From: Bacteroidota bacterium
Lineage (GTDB): Bacteria; Bacteroidota; Bacteroidia; Bacteroidales; F082
Direction of reading: 5' to 3'
NCBI GenBank assembly: GCA_023396415.1
Contig: JAEWWJ010000115.1
Coordinates: 1 to 23,260, forward strand
Length of the DNA: 23,260 nt
Numbering within the stretch: position 1 is the stretch's first letter; each line of letters starts with the position of its first letter. Shown one piece after another: positions 7,613-15,516 of this stretch. The translations under genes were made by a program, and so were the position numbers. Below the pieces are notes generated by a model. It did not search any database. It was given only the letters and a program-made list of their open reading frames with translations, and was not told where the DNA came from.

Positions 7613-10339
7613 TTGTTACAATCGCATACAAATTTAATCAAAACTGCTTTGGCACGACCCTTGTTCACGATAAAAAGTATATCCCAAACGATTGTGACTT
7701 TGCTTTTGGTGTGCTTGTTAACGCTGGTTCCCCTTACGCAAGAAGCATTCCCTCAGCTGAATAGCATTTCTTCACAACAGTTGTTTCTGGCTGATACCTT
7801 GCCAATTTTGCAAACCGACAGCATTCGTTTCCCACTTAAAGACACCCTTGTGGTTGGCGATTCTTTGGTAAAAAAAGGCAAAGACAAGCTGGAAGCCAAG
7901 GTTGAACGCAGTGCTTCCGATTCTATTATTCAGGATTTGAAAAATAAAAAAGTTTATTTGTACGGCAATGCGCTGGTGGTGTATGGCGATATCAAGTTAG
8001 AGGCTGATTATATTGAGTTTAGCTTTGAAACCAACCAGGTGTATGCCCGCGGTGTACCCGATTCGATGGGTGTGATTAAAGGGATGCCTCGGTTTACCGA
8101 TAAAACCCAAACCTTCGAATCAAAGGAAATCAATTATAACTTCGACACTAAAAAAGGAATCATCAACAATGTGGTTACTGAAGACGGTGCCGGCTTTTTG
8201 CATGGTTCGCATGTGAAAAAAATGGCCGACAACAGCATCAACATCCAGTTGGGCGGTTATACCACCTGCAGCAATAAAGAGCATCCGCATTTTGAGTTCC
8301 GATTTGCCAAATCGAAAGTTATTCCTGACAATAAAATCGTTACCGGGCCGGCCTACCTTGTTATTGAAGGGATGCCGACACCGCTGGCCGTCCCTTTCGG
8401 GATGTTTCCCAACAAAAGTGGGCAGCGTTCGGGGATTCGTATTCCAACCTATGGCGAAGCCAACCAACGTGGGTTTTATTTTGAAAATGGTGGATATTAT
8501 TGGGCCATCAACCAATTTATGGATCTTGAGCTACTGGGCGACATCTACACCCGAGGCAGCTGGGCCGTTAAACCTACGCTTCGCTATACCAAACGCTACA
8601 AATACAGCGGAAACCTCAATACCTCCTATGCTATCAACATCACCGGTGTTGAAGGTGCGGCCGATTACCAAAAAAGTCGCGACTTTCGGATCCGCTGGAT
8701 GCACCAGCAAGATGCCAAAGCGCATCCCAGCAGCAGGTTCAGTGCCAACGTGAATATTGTTAGCAACAATTTCAACACCTTCAATCCGGTGAATACCGAA
8801 AGTTATTTGAGCAACGAATTTCAGTCGTCCATCGCTTACCAAACCAACTGGAACAACAAGTATTTCTTAACCGCCAATGCGAGTCACCGCCAAAACACGA
8901 AAACAAAAATTGTTAACGTTACCTTACCCAGTTTAACGTTCAACACCAATAAAATCAATCCTTTAAAAAGAAAAAACGCCATCGGCAGATCGAAATGGTA
9001 CGAAGACATCAATTTGGGTTATACCATGAAAACCGAAAATACGGTCAGTTTGCCCGACAGTGTTTTGTTAAAGCCGGGAGCGCTGTCCAAGATGCGCAAT
9101 GGGATTCAGCACAATATTCCTGTGAATTTGCCTATCAAAATTCTCAAGCATTTTGCGCTCACCAACTCCATTAATATCACCGACAGGATGTATTTCGACA
9201 GCAGACGCAAATATTTTGTGAATGACACCTTGTTTCAAAACAACGATACAATAGTAGGTTACGTAAAAACAGATACGGTAGCCGGGTTTAGCAACGTTTT
9301 GGATTACAACCTTTCCACCAGTTTAAGCACCAAAGCCTACGGGATGGTGGTTTTTAAGAAAGGCCCTTTGCGTGCCATCCGCCACGTGATTACTCCCCGT
9401 GTGGGATTTACCTACACTCCTGAATTTTCAAATGCCCGCTGGAATTATTACGATTCTTACGTGGACGAAAATGGTGAAGAAAGATTGTACTCACGCTTTG
9501 AAGGTGCCATATTTGGTTCGCCTCCCGAAAAAAAATCAGGACGAATTAACTTTGGTCTTAGCAACAACCTCGAAATTAAAGTGCGTTCAAAAAGCGACAC
9601 CATCACCGGTATGAAAAAGATCCCTTTGGTTGAAGATTTTTCTATTTCGGGCAGTTATGATCTTTCACGCGATTCACTGCGGATGTCCTATATCACCATG
9701 GGTGGAAGAACCCGTTTGTTTAAAAACCTCAACATTCAATACGCCAGCAGTTGGGATCCCTATGTGGTTGATTCGGCAGGGAAACAACTCAATAGGTTTG
9801 AGTGGACAGAAAACAAACGTTTGCTGCGGCCAACTCAGGCCACCTGGAGTTTTGGTGCAAGCTGGAAACTGAGTCAAAAAGATTTTGAGAAAACACCTGT
9901 TAAAAAAACCGAAGCAGCTGAAACAACGATGGCTTCGGAGGCCGAGTTGAACGAGATTCTGAAGAACGAAAGCGATTATATTGATTGGACCATACCTTGG
10001 TCGCTGTCAATTAACTATAATTTACGTTATTCCAATAACATTCTTTACCGCGATTTTACCCGTTCCGATACCCGAAAAGTGGTGCAAACTCTCGGTTTTT
10101 CGGGCGATATCAACATCACACCAAAGTGGAAACTCTCGGCACAATCGGGTTGGGATTTTGAAAACAAAGGCTTGTCATACACCAGCGTGAACATTTACCG
10201 CGATTTGCATTGCTGGGAGATGCGCTTCAGCTGGGTGCCCATTGGCCCGCGTAAAAGCTGGAACTTTACCCTGAATGTGAAGGCTTCGGTGCTGCAAGAT
10301 CTCAAGCTGACCAAGAAAAAAGATTTCCGTGATATTTAG
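7613..10339 (+). CDS. lptD: LptD-like outer-membrane LPS-assembly protein
   Basis: The frame is open from 7589, after an in-frame stop, and has no ATG before residue 152. The proposed start is TTG 7613, 908 residues in all; TTG 7649 or 7661 are alternatives. The N-terminus has basic residues then a hydrophobic stretch (TIVTLLLVCLLTLVPL), a plausible signal peptide. Residues about 110-240 are OstA-like (VYLYGNALVVYGDIKLEADY, YARGVPDSMGVIKG). From about 250 the sequence turns into alternating beta strands ending in aromatic residues, with the family signature VPFGMFPNKSGQRSGIRIP, and ends in a barrel-like RWSWVPIGPRKSW-type strand. LptD with LptE inserts lipopolysaccharide into the outer leaflet. 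The E. coli protein is about 784 residues; longer forms are usual in Bacteroidota. An lptE was not seen. Confidence 0.9.
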   Translation: MLQSHTNLIKTALARPLFTIKSISQTIVTLLLVCLLTLVPLTQEAFPQLNSISSQQLFLADTLPILQTDSIRFPLKDTLVVGDSLVKKGKDKLEAKVERSASDSIIQDLKNKKVYLYGNALVVYGDIKLEADYIEFSFETNQVYARGVPDSMGVIKGMPRFTDKTQTFESKEINYNFDTKKGIINNVVTEDGAGFLHGSHVKKMADNSINIQLGGYTTCSNKEHPHFEFRFAKSKVIPDNKIVTGPAYLVIEGMPTPLAVPFGMFPNKSGQRSGIRIPTYGEANQRGFYFENGGYYWAINQFMDLELLGDIYTRGSWAVKPTLRYTKRYKYSGNLNTSYAINITGVEGAADYQKSRDFRIRWMHQQDAKAHPSSRFSANVNIVSNNFNTFNPVNTESYLSNEFQSSIAYQTNWNNKYFLTANASHRQNTKTKIVNVTLPSLTFNTNKINPLKRKNAIGRSKWYEDINLGYTMKTENTVSLPDSVLLKPGALSKMRNGIQHNIPVNLPIKILKHFALTNSINITDRMYFDSRRKYFVNDTLFQNNDTIVGYVKTDTVAGFSNVLDYNLSTSLSTKAYGMVVFKKGPLRAIRHVITPRVGFTYTPEFSNARWNYYDSYVDENGEERLYSRFEGAIFGSPPEKKSGRINFGLSNNLEIKVRSKSDTITGMKKIPLVEDFSISGSYDLSRDSLRMSYITMGGRTRLFKNLNIQYASSWDPYVVDSAGKQLNRFEWTENKRLLRPTQATWSFGASWKLSQKDFEKTPVKKTEAAETTMASEAELNEILKNESDYIDWTIPWSLSINYNLRYSNNILYRDFTRSDTRKVVQTLGFSGDINITPKWKLSAQSGWDFENKGLSYTSVNIYRDLHCWEMRFSWVPIGPRKSWNFTLNVKASVLQDLKLTKKKDFRDI
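7629..7636 (-). promoter_or_regulatory. -7 promoter element (TAAATTTG) for the amidase, inside lptD
   Basis: This exact TAnnTTTG match on the minus strand lies 48 bp upstream of the amidase ATG. It falls within the first codons of lptD and faces away from the lptD promoter at 7592-7599. No -33 TTG is obvious. Confidence 0.4.
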
Positions 10340-10385
10340 CACATTTTTTTGAAGTCGCTTCGGTGCGGTGTCTTAGAGATTTTGG

Positions 10386-10393
10386 TATATTTG
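10386..10393 (+). promoter_or_regulatory. -7 promoter element (TATATTTG) for ridA
   Basis: This exact TAnnTTTG match lies 16 bp before the ridA ATG at 10409 in the short gap after lptD. It suggests ridA has its own promoter and a very short leader. Confidence 0.5.
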
Positions 10394-10408
10394 TCAAAAT
10401 TCAAAAAA

Positions 10409-10786
10409 ATGAAAAAAATCATTGCCACAACCAAAGCTCCAAGTGCTATTGGTCCTTACAGTCAAGCTGTTGAAGTTAACGGAATCTTGTTTATCTCGGG
10501 TCAAATCCCCATTGATCCAGCTGTTGGAAAGATTGTAGAAGGCGATATCACAGCTCAAACAGAGCAAGTAATGAAAAATATTGGTGCCATTTTAGAAGCC
10601 GCCGGATACAGTTTTGCCGACGTGGTGAAATCTACTTGCTTGCTTAGCGACATGGCTGATTTTGCTGCCATGAATGCGGTGTATGGAAAATACTATCAGC
10701 ATAATGCACCTGCTCGCGCGGCATATTCTGTTAAAGGTTTGCCGATGAATGTGATGGTTGAAATTGAAACCATTGCTGTAAAGTAA
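10409..10786 (+). CDS. ridA: RidA family reactive intermediate/2-iminobutanoate deaminase
   Basis: The 125-residue product starts at ATG 10409; the longer frame to 10349 begins at a TTG and adds an unlike N-terminus. RidA hydrolyses the enamine/imine products of PLP enzymes to ketoacids and ammonia, forming cytoplasmic trimers with active sites between subunits. The signature residues are present: Tyr17 in IGPYSQA, Ser30 in LFISGQIP, Cys77 in KSTCLLSDM, the key Arg103 in PARAAYSV and Glu118/Glu120 in VMVEIETIAVK. The length is that of the family. The conserved arginine makes it a true RidA rather than one of the Rid groups that lack it. It follows lptD by about 70 bp on the same strand with its own promoter-like element. 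Confidence 0.95.
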   Translation: MKKIIATTKAPSAIGPYSQAVEVNGILFISGQIPIDPAVGKIVEGDITAQTEQVMKNIGAILEAAGYSFADVVKSTCLLSDMADFAAMNAVYGKYYQHNAPARAAYSVKGLPMNVMVEIETIAVK

Positions 10787-10881
10787 AACCGCTTTTTTCT
10801 TTCCTTTGAGGTTAAACTCTTGAAAATATTTTTTTTCTAAGAGGCTGGTATGTTATTGCTTTGTTTTTTTTGTGTGAAGGG

Positions 10882-12042
10882 TTATTCCTGTAGCCAATCT
10901 TTGGAGAAGCGCACAAAAGCATTTTCGGAATAATTGTCTTTTTCAAAAAATACGCCGATATCGCCGTTTTTCAAAACCGTCAAGGAGGAATAGGCAGCAC
11001 TGCCGGCGTAGATTGTTTTCTGTTTGGCCCAGCTTTTACCATTGTCATAGCTCACTTTAATTGTCATATCTTGACGCTCTTGCGGGTGATTGGCATTGGA
11101 AAAAATCAGGATATTCTCCTCTGTATTTTCATTTGCTAGCTTAAAGCTGATGAGGCTGGCATTGCATCCCGGATCGTGCAGAGAGGTGTCGGCATTTGTA
11201 GTCCACGTTCTTCCCTGATCACTTGATAGATGTATGGTTCTGAATCCATTGCGATCATTGGTTCGGCTGTTTACCATCCAACTTCCATCGCTTAACTCTA
11301 CCACCTTTGATTCGTCGCCGGGTCTCAAAGGGGTATCCAATAAATACCAACTTTGGCCGTGATTGTCGCTGACAAACAGATGAAGTCCTTTGTCAAGATT
11401 CACCAAAGTATGCACTAATTTTCCTTGTTTGGTTTGTGTGCCCCTGCCGCTGGTGATGAACATAAAATCATCTTTCCAGTCGGGTTTGGCAATCTGGCTT
11501 GTGATGTCTTCCGGCTTGCTCCAAGTTTTTCCATTATCATTGCTTTTGATAACTTTGAAAAGGTAAATGTCCTTGGCGTTGAGCAAGTCCATATAGTTGA
11601 AGAAGAGGAAAATCACAGCTGTTTCTTTGTCCACGATTATACTGGGATCGGAGGCCGACTGACCTAAAGGATAATCCACCACAGTTTCAATGGCCGACCA
11701 AGTTTCTCCGTTGTCGAGGCTGCGTCTGATCACAATATTGATGTCGGTGTTGCCTTTCAAATCGGCGCAATCATTCACTCGCTCATCAATGGCGGCAATT
11801 AAATCACCATTTGGTGCCGTGGCCAATGCGGGAATCCTGAAACAACCGCCAGTGTTGAGGTTTGTTTTATCAAACAAAACCTTCATATTAAGTTGTTGTT
11901 CTTCTGCATTTTGTGCAATAGTAAAACAACTTGATAATAATAAAGCGATGCTTATTAAAACTACTTTTTGGTTTAGAAAGTCAAAATAGGGCAGCGACTT
12001 TATAATCCTGATTATTTTATGAGGGATCATGTTTGAATACAT
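10882..12042 (-). CDS. Exo-alpha-sialidase (GH33), probable lipoprotein
   Basis: Starting at ATG 12042 gives 386 residues; ATG 12030 is an alternative and the open frame to 12054 starts at TTG. Residues 26-39 are hydrophobic and end in a lipobox-like LLSSC, so it may be lipid-anchored after Cys39. The fold marks are clear: FRIP (68-71, Arg69), five Asp boxes (SLDNGETW 108, SNDNGKTW 167, SDNHGQSW 225, SSDQGRTW 273, SYDNGKSW 331), DESKVVEL (probable base Glu244), NSR (Arg260), QER (Arg323) and the nucleophile Tyr351 in SAAYSSL. The enzyme would release terminal sialic acids from glycans. No SusC/SusD pair, sialate esterase, transporter or Nan catabolic gene lies nearby, so whether it feeds the cell or trims host or environmental glycans is open. 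It converges on ridA with no clear terminator between them. Confidence 0.92.
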   Translation of the reverse strand: MYSNMIPHKIIRIIKSLPYFDFLNQKVVLISIALLLSSCFTIAQNAEEQQLNMKVLFDKTNLNTGGCFRIPALATAPNGDLIAAIDERVNDCADLKGNTDINIVIRRSLDNGETWSAIETVVDYPLGQSASDPSIIVDKETAVIFLFFNYMDLLNAKDIYLFKVIKSNDNGKTWSKPEDITSQIAKPDWKDDFMFITSGRGTQTKQGKLVHTLVNLDKGLHLFVSDNHGQSWYLLDTPLRPGDESKVVELSDGSWMVNSRTNDRNGFRTIHLSSDQGRTWTTNADTSLHDPGCNASLISFKLANENTEENILIFSNANHPQERQDMTIKVSYDNGKSWAKQKTIYAGSAAYSSLTVLKNGDIGVFFEKDNYSENAFVRFSKDWLQE

Positions 12043-12293
12043 TTTTGCGTGCAAGTTACATACATTTTGTTGGCCATTGGCAAGCTTTCAAAAGTTGATT
12101 CTTGGGCTATGCTAACTGAACAATTGTGAAATTTCAAACGTTTTCGGTAACAAAAGACCGGTTTAAAACAGGATTTTTCGCCAAAAAGCCTTCAAAATGA
12201 CTCAAAAGGGGTGTTTTATTACCCGATTAGATTTTTTTCCTATTCCCTTAACATCCTTTAACCAAAACTAAGGAAACTTTTAGAACAATAAAC

Positions 12294-12313
12294 GTTTCCC
12301 ACTGTTTAGAAAC
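12294..12313. promoter_or_regulatory. Candidate operator dyad GTTTC-N10-GAAAC
   Basis: The 5-bp inverted arms lie just before the -7 element of the efflux operon, where a repressor would block RNA polymerase. A related half GGAAAC sits at 12272-12277 and pairs with GTTTCC at 12294-12299. The TetR protein of the operon is the obvious candidate binder, but the arms are short and this is inference. Confidence 0.3.
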
Positions 12314-12315
12314 CA

Positions 12316-12323
12316 TACTTTTG
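12316..12323 (+). promoter_or_regulatory. -7 promoter element (TACTTTTG) for the efflux operon
   Basis: This exact TAnnTTTG match lies 48 bp upstream of the tolC-like ATG at 12372. It is the only strong promoter-like element before the four-gene operon. Confidence 0.6.
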
Positions 12324-12371
12324 CCGCCATTTTAAAAATAAAACCAAACTCTCATTAATAAATAAAATCAA

Positions 12372-13715
12372 ATGTTTCAATTTAAAAAGATCATATTTTT
12401 AATCAGTCTGTCGTGGTTGTCCATGCCTTTGTGGTCGCAGCAGGTGGTTGATTTGAGTCTTGATCAAGCCCGCGCATATGCTTCAAAGCACAATTACGAA
12501 TTGCGTAATGCTGCCATTGACATCGAAACAGCCCAATCCAAAGTACGTGAACAGGTGGCCACAGGTTTGCCTCAAGCCAGCGCCAACATTGGCTACAACG
12601 ATAATATCGGACTTCCGGTTCAGTTGGTGCCGGGCGATTTTTTTGGTCAAGAAGGCAAAGACATCGAGGTGCAATTTGGTACGCGTTACAGCGGAAGTTT
12701 AGGTGCCACACTCAATCAATTGATTTTTAGCGGAAGCTACCTTGTTGGCTTACAAGCTTCTAAAGCTTTCCTATTACAAAGTAAGAAAACGTATTTCAAA
12801 ACCGAAACCGAAGTAAAAAAAGCAGTTTCCGAAGCATATTTTTTGGTGTTGGCCTCACAGGAAGGTATCAGGGTGGTTGATTCAACCATTGCCATCACAG
12901 GAAAACTGGCCGAGCAAACCCGTATCATTGTTGAAAATGGTTTTTCTGAAGAAACCGATTACGATCAACTCTATTTACTCATGGCCGACCTTGAAGTGAG
13001 TCGGGCCAACCTTGTAAACCAGTTAAGCAGCGCATTTTCGCTGCTCAAATATCAATTGGGAATGGACAATAATGCCACGCTTCGCCTCACCGAAACGCTG
13101 GCATCACTCACCGAAAAATTGGCCGGCGAGCAACTGCTCAGCAAACAGTTTAGCTTGCAATCGAACATTGATTTTCAACTGTTAAAAAATCAACAAGATT
13201 TGGCACTTTTGCAGCTTAAGCTCGAAAAAAGCGCCTTTTTACCGACGGTTTCTGCTTTTTTGAATTATCAAACGCAGGCCCAGCGGCAGGCGTGGAACTT
13301 TTTCGACGGGCAGGGAAAATGGTACAGCAGCTCAGTTTGGGGCGTAACCATGAACATCCCAATATTCAGTAGTGGCGAACGTTTGAGCAAAGTGAAGCAG
13401 GCTTCCTTTCAGGTGGAAAAAACAAAAGTAGCCGAAGAAATGCTTTCTACCAACCTCAATCTACAGTTCCGCACTACCAGAGATGAGCTCAACACGGCCA
13501 TTTCAACCTATCAAAACACACGTTCGAGTAAAGACTTGGCTGAGAAGATTTTTCGCCGCACCGGCATCAAATACACCGAAGGAATTGCCGGAAGTCTCGA
13601 TTTGTTGAACACACACAATCAATACATTACTGCCCAGTCGCAATACATCAATGCAGCCCTTAATCTGCTCAACAAAAGTGTGGCCATGGAAACACTTTTA
13701 ACCAAAAGCGAATAA
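12372..13715 (+). CDS. TolC-family outer-membrane efflux channel
   Basis: The 447-residue product has a signal peptide (MFQFKKIIFLISLSWLSMPL, likely cut after WS at residue 22) and two outer-membrane efflux repeats, about 25-210 and 235-430. Each has the family pattern of a long helix, a beta segment and another long helix: LSLDQARAYASKHNYELRNA opens the first, and the beta parts LGATLNQLIFSGSY and WGVTMNIPIFSSGE carry the typical 'hydrophobic-P-I-F-S-G' signature. TolC trimers form the channel from periplasm to outside for tripartite pumps. No lipobox is present, unlike many OprM-type channels. It is the first gene of the operon; the TetR gene starts 14 bp after its stop. Confidence 0.94.
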   Translation: MFQFKKIIFLISLSWLSMPLWSQQVVDLSLDQARAYASKHNYELRNAAIDIETAQSKVREQVATGLPQASANIGYNDNIGLPVQLVPGDFFGQEGKDIEVQFGTRYSGSLGATLNQLIFSGSYLVGLQASKAFLLQSKKTYFKTETEVKKAVSEAYFLVLASQEGIRVVDSTIAITGKLAEQTRIIVENGFSEETDYDQLYLLMADLEVSRANLVNQLSSAFSLLKYQLGMDNNATLRLTETLASLTEKLAGEQLLSKQFSLQSNIDFQLLKNQQDLALLQLKLEKSAFLPTVSAFLNYQTQAQRQAWNFFDGQGKWYSSSVWGVTMNIPIFSSGERLSKVKQASFQVEKTKVAEEMLSTNLNLQFRTTRDELNTAISTYQNTRSSKDLAEKIFRRTGIKYTEGIAGSLDLLNTHNQYITAQSQYINAALNLLNKSVAMETLLTKSE

Positions 13716-13729
13716 CTAAACAAGCAATC

Positions 13730-14350
13730 ATGGACCCAAAAGCTATCGAAATTATCCAAAAAACTGCGCAACTTTTCCTACGCTATGGCATTAAAAGCAT
13801 GAGCATGGAAGAGCTGGCACGTCAAATGGGCGTTTCGAAAAAGACTTTGTATCAACATTTTACCGACAAGTCCGACTTGGTCGAGAAAGCGGTCATGCAC
13901 TTGAACAGTATCAGAGGTTGCAATTTTAAAAGTCTGAATATTGAAGGCATGAATGCCATTGATCAGATGTTTAAAGTGCATTCTTTGGTGAATGACATCA
14001 TCCGTAAACACAATCCGGGTTTCGAATTTGACTTAGAGCGTTTCTATCCGGCCATCTATCGCAAAGCTGTTGAACTGCATCGCCATGCCATGTTCGAATC
14101 AACTTTGGCCAATTTAAAACAAGGAAAAGCTGAAGGTTATTACCGTCAGAATTTCGATGAGCAAGTGATTGCAAAATTGTATGTTATTAGAATCGAATAC
14201 CTTGCACATACTGATATCATTACTACCGATGAAATTCACTCCAACAGCTTTTTGCTGGAAATTTTCAAATACCACTTATATGGAGTGATTTCCGAAAAAG
14301 GACACCAATACATAGAAAACTATTATCCCGATTTTATAAGCAATGAATAA
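13730..14350 (+). CDS. TetR/AcrR-family transcriptional regulator
   Basis: This 206-residue protein has an N-terminal TetR DNA-binding domain at about 5-52. The helix-turn-helix reads SMSMEELARQMGVSKKTLYQHF and is followed by the usual DKSDLVEKAV helix. The C-terminal 150 residues are helical with no recognisable ligand motif (family-typical variability). It sits between the channel and adaptor genes in one operon, so it very likely represses its own operon and is relieved by a pump substrate or membrane signal; this is inference from position. The stop overlaps the downstream adaptor ATG by 8 bp, which suggests translational coupling. The start ATG 13730 gives a normal N-terminus. Confidence 0.93.
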   Translation: MDPKAIEIIQKTAQLFLRYGIKSMSMEELARQMGVSKKTLYQHFTDKSDLVEKAVMHLNSIRGCNFKSLNIEGMNAIDQMFKVHSLVNDIIRKHNPGFEFDLERFYPAIYRKAVELHRHAMFESTLANLKQGKAEGYYRQNFDEQVIAKLYVIRIEYLAHTDIITTDEIHSNSFLLEIFKYHLYGVISEKGHQYIENYYPDFISNE

Positions 14351-15503
14351 ATATCTAAAAATGAAACACATAAACACTTTTCTCTTCGCCGTGGCAGCTG
14401 TATTTTTCACTTCATGCGGCAACTCCGATGGGTCGCCAAAAGATCTCAATGGTCAATTGGATGCCTATCGCCAACAGCAAACCGAACTCAACCAAAAAAT
14501 CGAGCGCCTGCAAGAAAAACTTCAATCCGAGCAGGGAAGCAATGGCGTAGTAAACCGTATTCCTATTGCAACAGCATCGTTAGCATTAACTACTTTTAAC
14601 CATTATTTTGATGCCGGCGGAACAGTTGTTGCTGTTCAAGAAGCCATCATTTCGCCGGAAACCGCTGGTCAAATTAAAGAATTAACCGTAAAAGAAGGCG
14701 AACGTGTGTCGAAAGGTAAAGTTCTGGTGCGTTTGAACACCGAAGTAACTGAACGTACCATTCAAGAAGTCGAAACCTCACTCAAGCTGGCAACAGAGAT
14801 TTTTGAAAGACAGGAACGCCTTTGGAAACAAAAAATTGGCTCAGAGTTGCAATATCTCGAGGCATCAAACAAAAGAACCAGTCTTCAAAACCGTTTGGAA
14901 ACGCTTAAAGCACAGTTAGATATGGCTATCATAACAGCACCTTTTGATGGCTTTGTGGAGAAAGTGAACCAAAAGAAAGGTGAATTGGCCATGCCCGGTT
15001 CTCCGATTATTCATCTTGTTAACCTCGGGAAAATGTATGTAAAAGCCGATGTTTCCGAACGCTATATCTCCAATGTTAAAAAAGGCGATTCGGTTATTCT
15101 TACCTTGCCTTCTTATCCCGATTATAAAAAAGAGGTCGTCATCAACCGCGTAGGCAATGTGGTGAACAAAAACAACCGAAGTTTTGAAGTGGAATTGCTG
15201 TTGGAAAATGGAGAAAATATCCTGAAACCGAATATGGTTGCCGTTGTAAACATCAATGATTTTACTGCTGAAAATAGCATTGTGGTGCCTTCAAAAGTGA
15301 TTCGCGAAGATTTGAAAGGAAAGTATTTGTATGTGGCTGTTGAGCAATCCGGCGAACTTGTTGCCAAGAAAAAATACATCGTTCCAGGTAGAACCTATCT
15401 CGAAACTACCCGCATTGATTCGGGATTGACGGTGGATGACATCATCATCACCGAAGGTTTCAACCGCGTGAGTGATGGTTCTTTTGTTAAAAAAATGAAC
15501 TAA
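14343..15503 (+). CDS. RND efflux periplasmic adaptor (membrane fusion protein), lipoprotein
   Basis: The 386-residue product starts at ATG 14343, inside the tetR stop region; ATG 14361 (MKHINTFLF) is also good. A signal sequence ends in FFTSC, so Cys25 is probably lipidated. A short coiled coil follows at about 35-65 (LDAYRQQQTELNQKIERL) before the normal domains: a half lipoyl domain (TAGQIKELTVKEGERVSKG), an alpha-hairpin at about 136-195, the second lipoyl half (APFDGFVEKVNQKKGELAMPGSP), a beta-barrel and a membrane-proximal domain. This is the HlyD/AcrA layout, joining the RND pump to the TolC channel. The extra N-terminal coiled coil occurs in other Bacteroidota adaptors. The RND gene starts 13 bp after its stop. 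Confidence 0.93.
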   Translation: MNKYLKMKHINTFLFAVAAVFFTSCGNSDGSPKDLNGQLDAYRQQQTELNQKIERLQEKLQSEQGSNGVVNRIPIATASLALTTFNHYFDAGGTVVAVQEAIISPETAGQIKELTVKEGERVSKGKVLVRLNTEVTERTIQEVETSLKLATEIFERQERLWKQKIGSELQYLEASNKRTSLQNRLETLKAQLDMAIITAPFDGFVEKVNQKKGELAMPGSPIIHLVNLGKMYVKADVSERYISNVKKGDSVILTLPSYPDYKKEVVINRVGNVVNKNNRSFEVELLLENGENILKPNMVAVVNINDFTAENSIVVPSKVIREDLKGKYLYVAVEQSGELVAKKKYIVPGRTYLETTRIDSGLTVDDIIITEGFNRVSDGSFVKKMN

Positions 15504-15516
15504 AAAATCCCTATCA

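Larger units (their letters stand above)
12043..12371. other. 329-bp divergent intergenic region, sialidase/efflux operon
   Basis: No gene is visible. It holds the efflux-operon promoter (12316-12323), a candidate operator dyad just upstream of it (12294-12313), and a 10-bp palindrome TGAAATTTCA (12127-12136) on the sialidase side. No exact TAnnTTTG element faces the sialidase gene. Confidence 0.6.

Noticed and set aside
7447..7764. Open plus-strand frame across the amidase/lptD gap
   Set aside because: It runs antisense to the amidase active-site region and out of frame with lptD; its product has no family features.
8292..8753. 153-codon frame inside lptD
   Set aside because: It is a frame-shifted shadow of a clear LptD coding region, with no start signal of its own.
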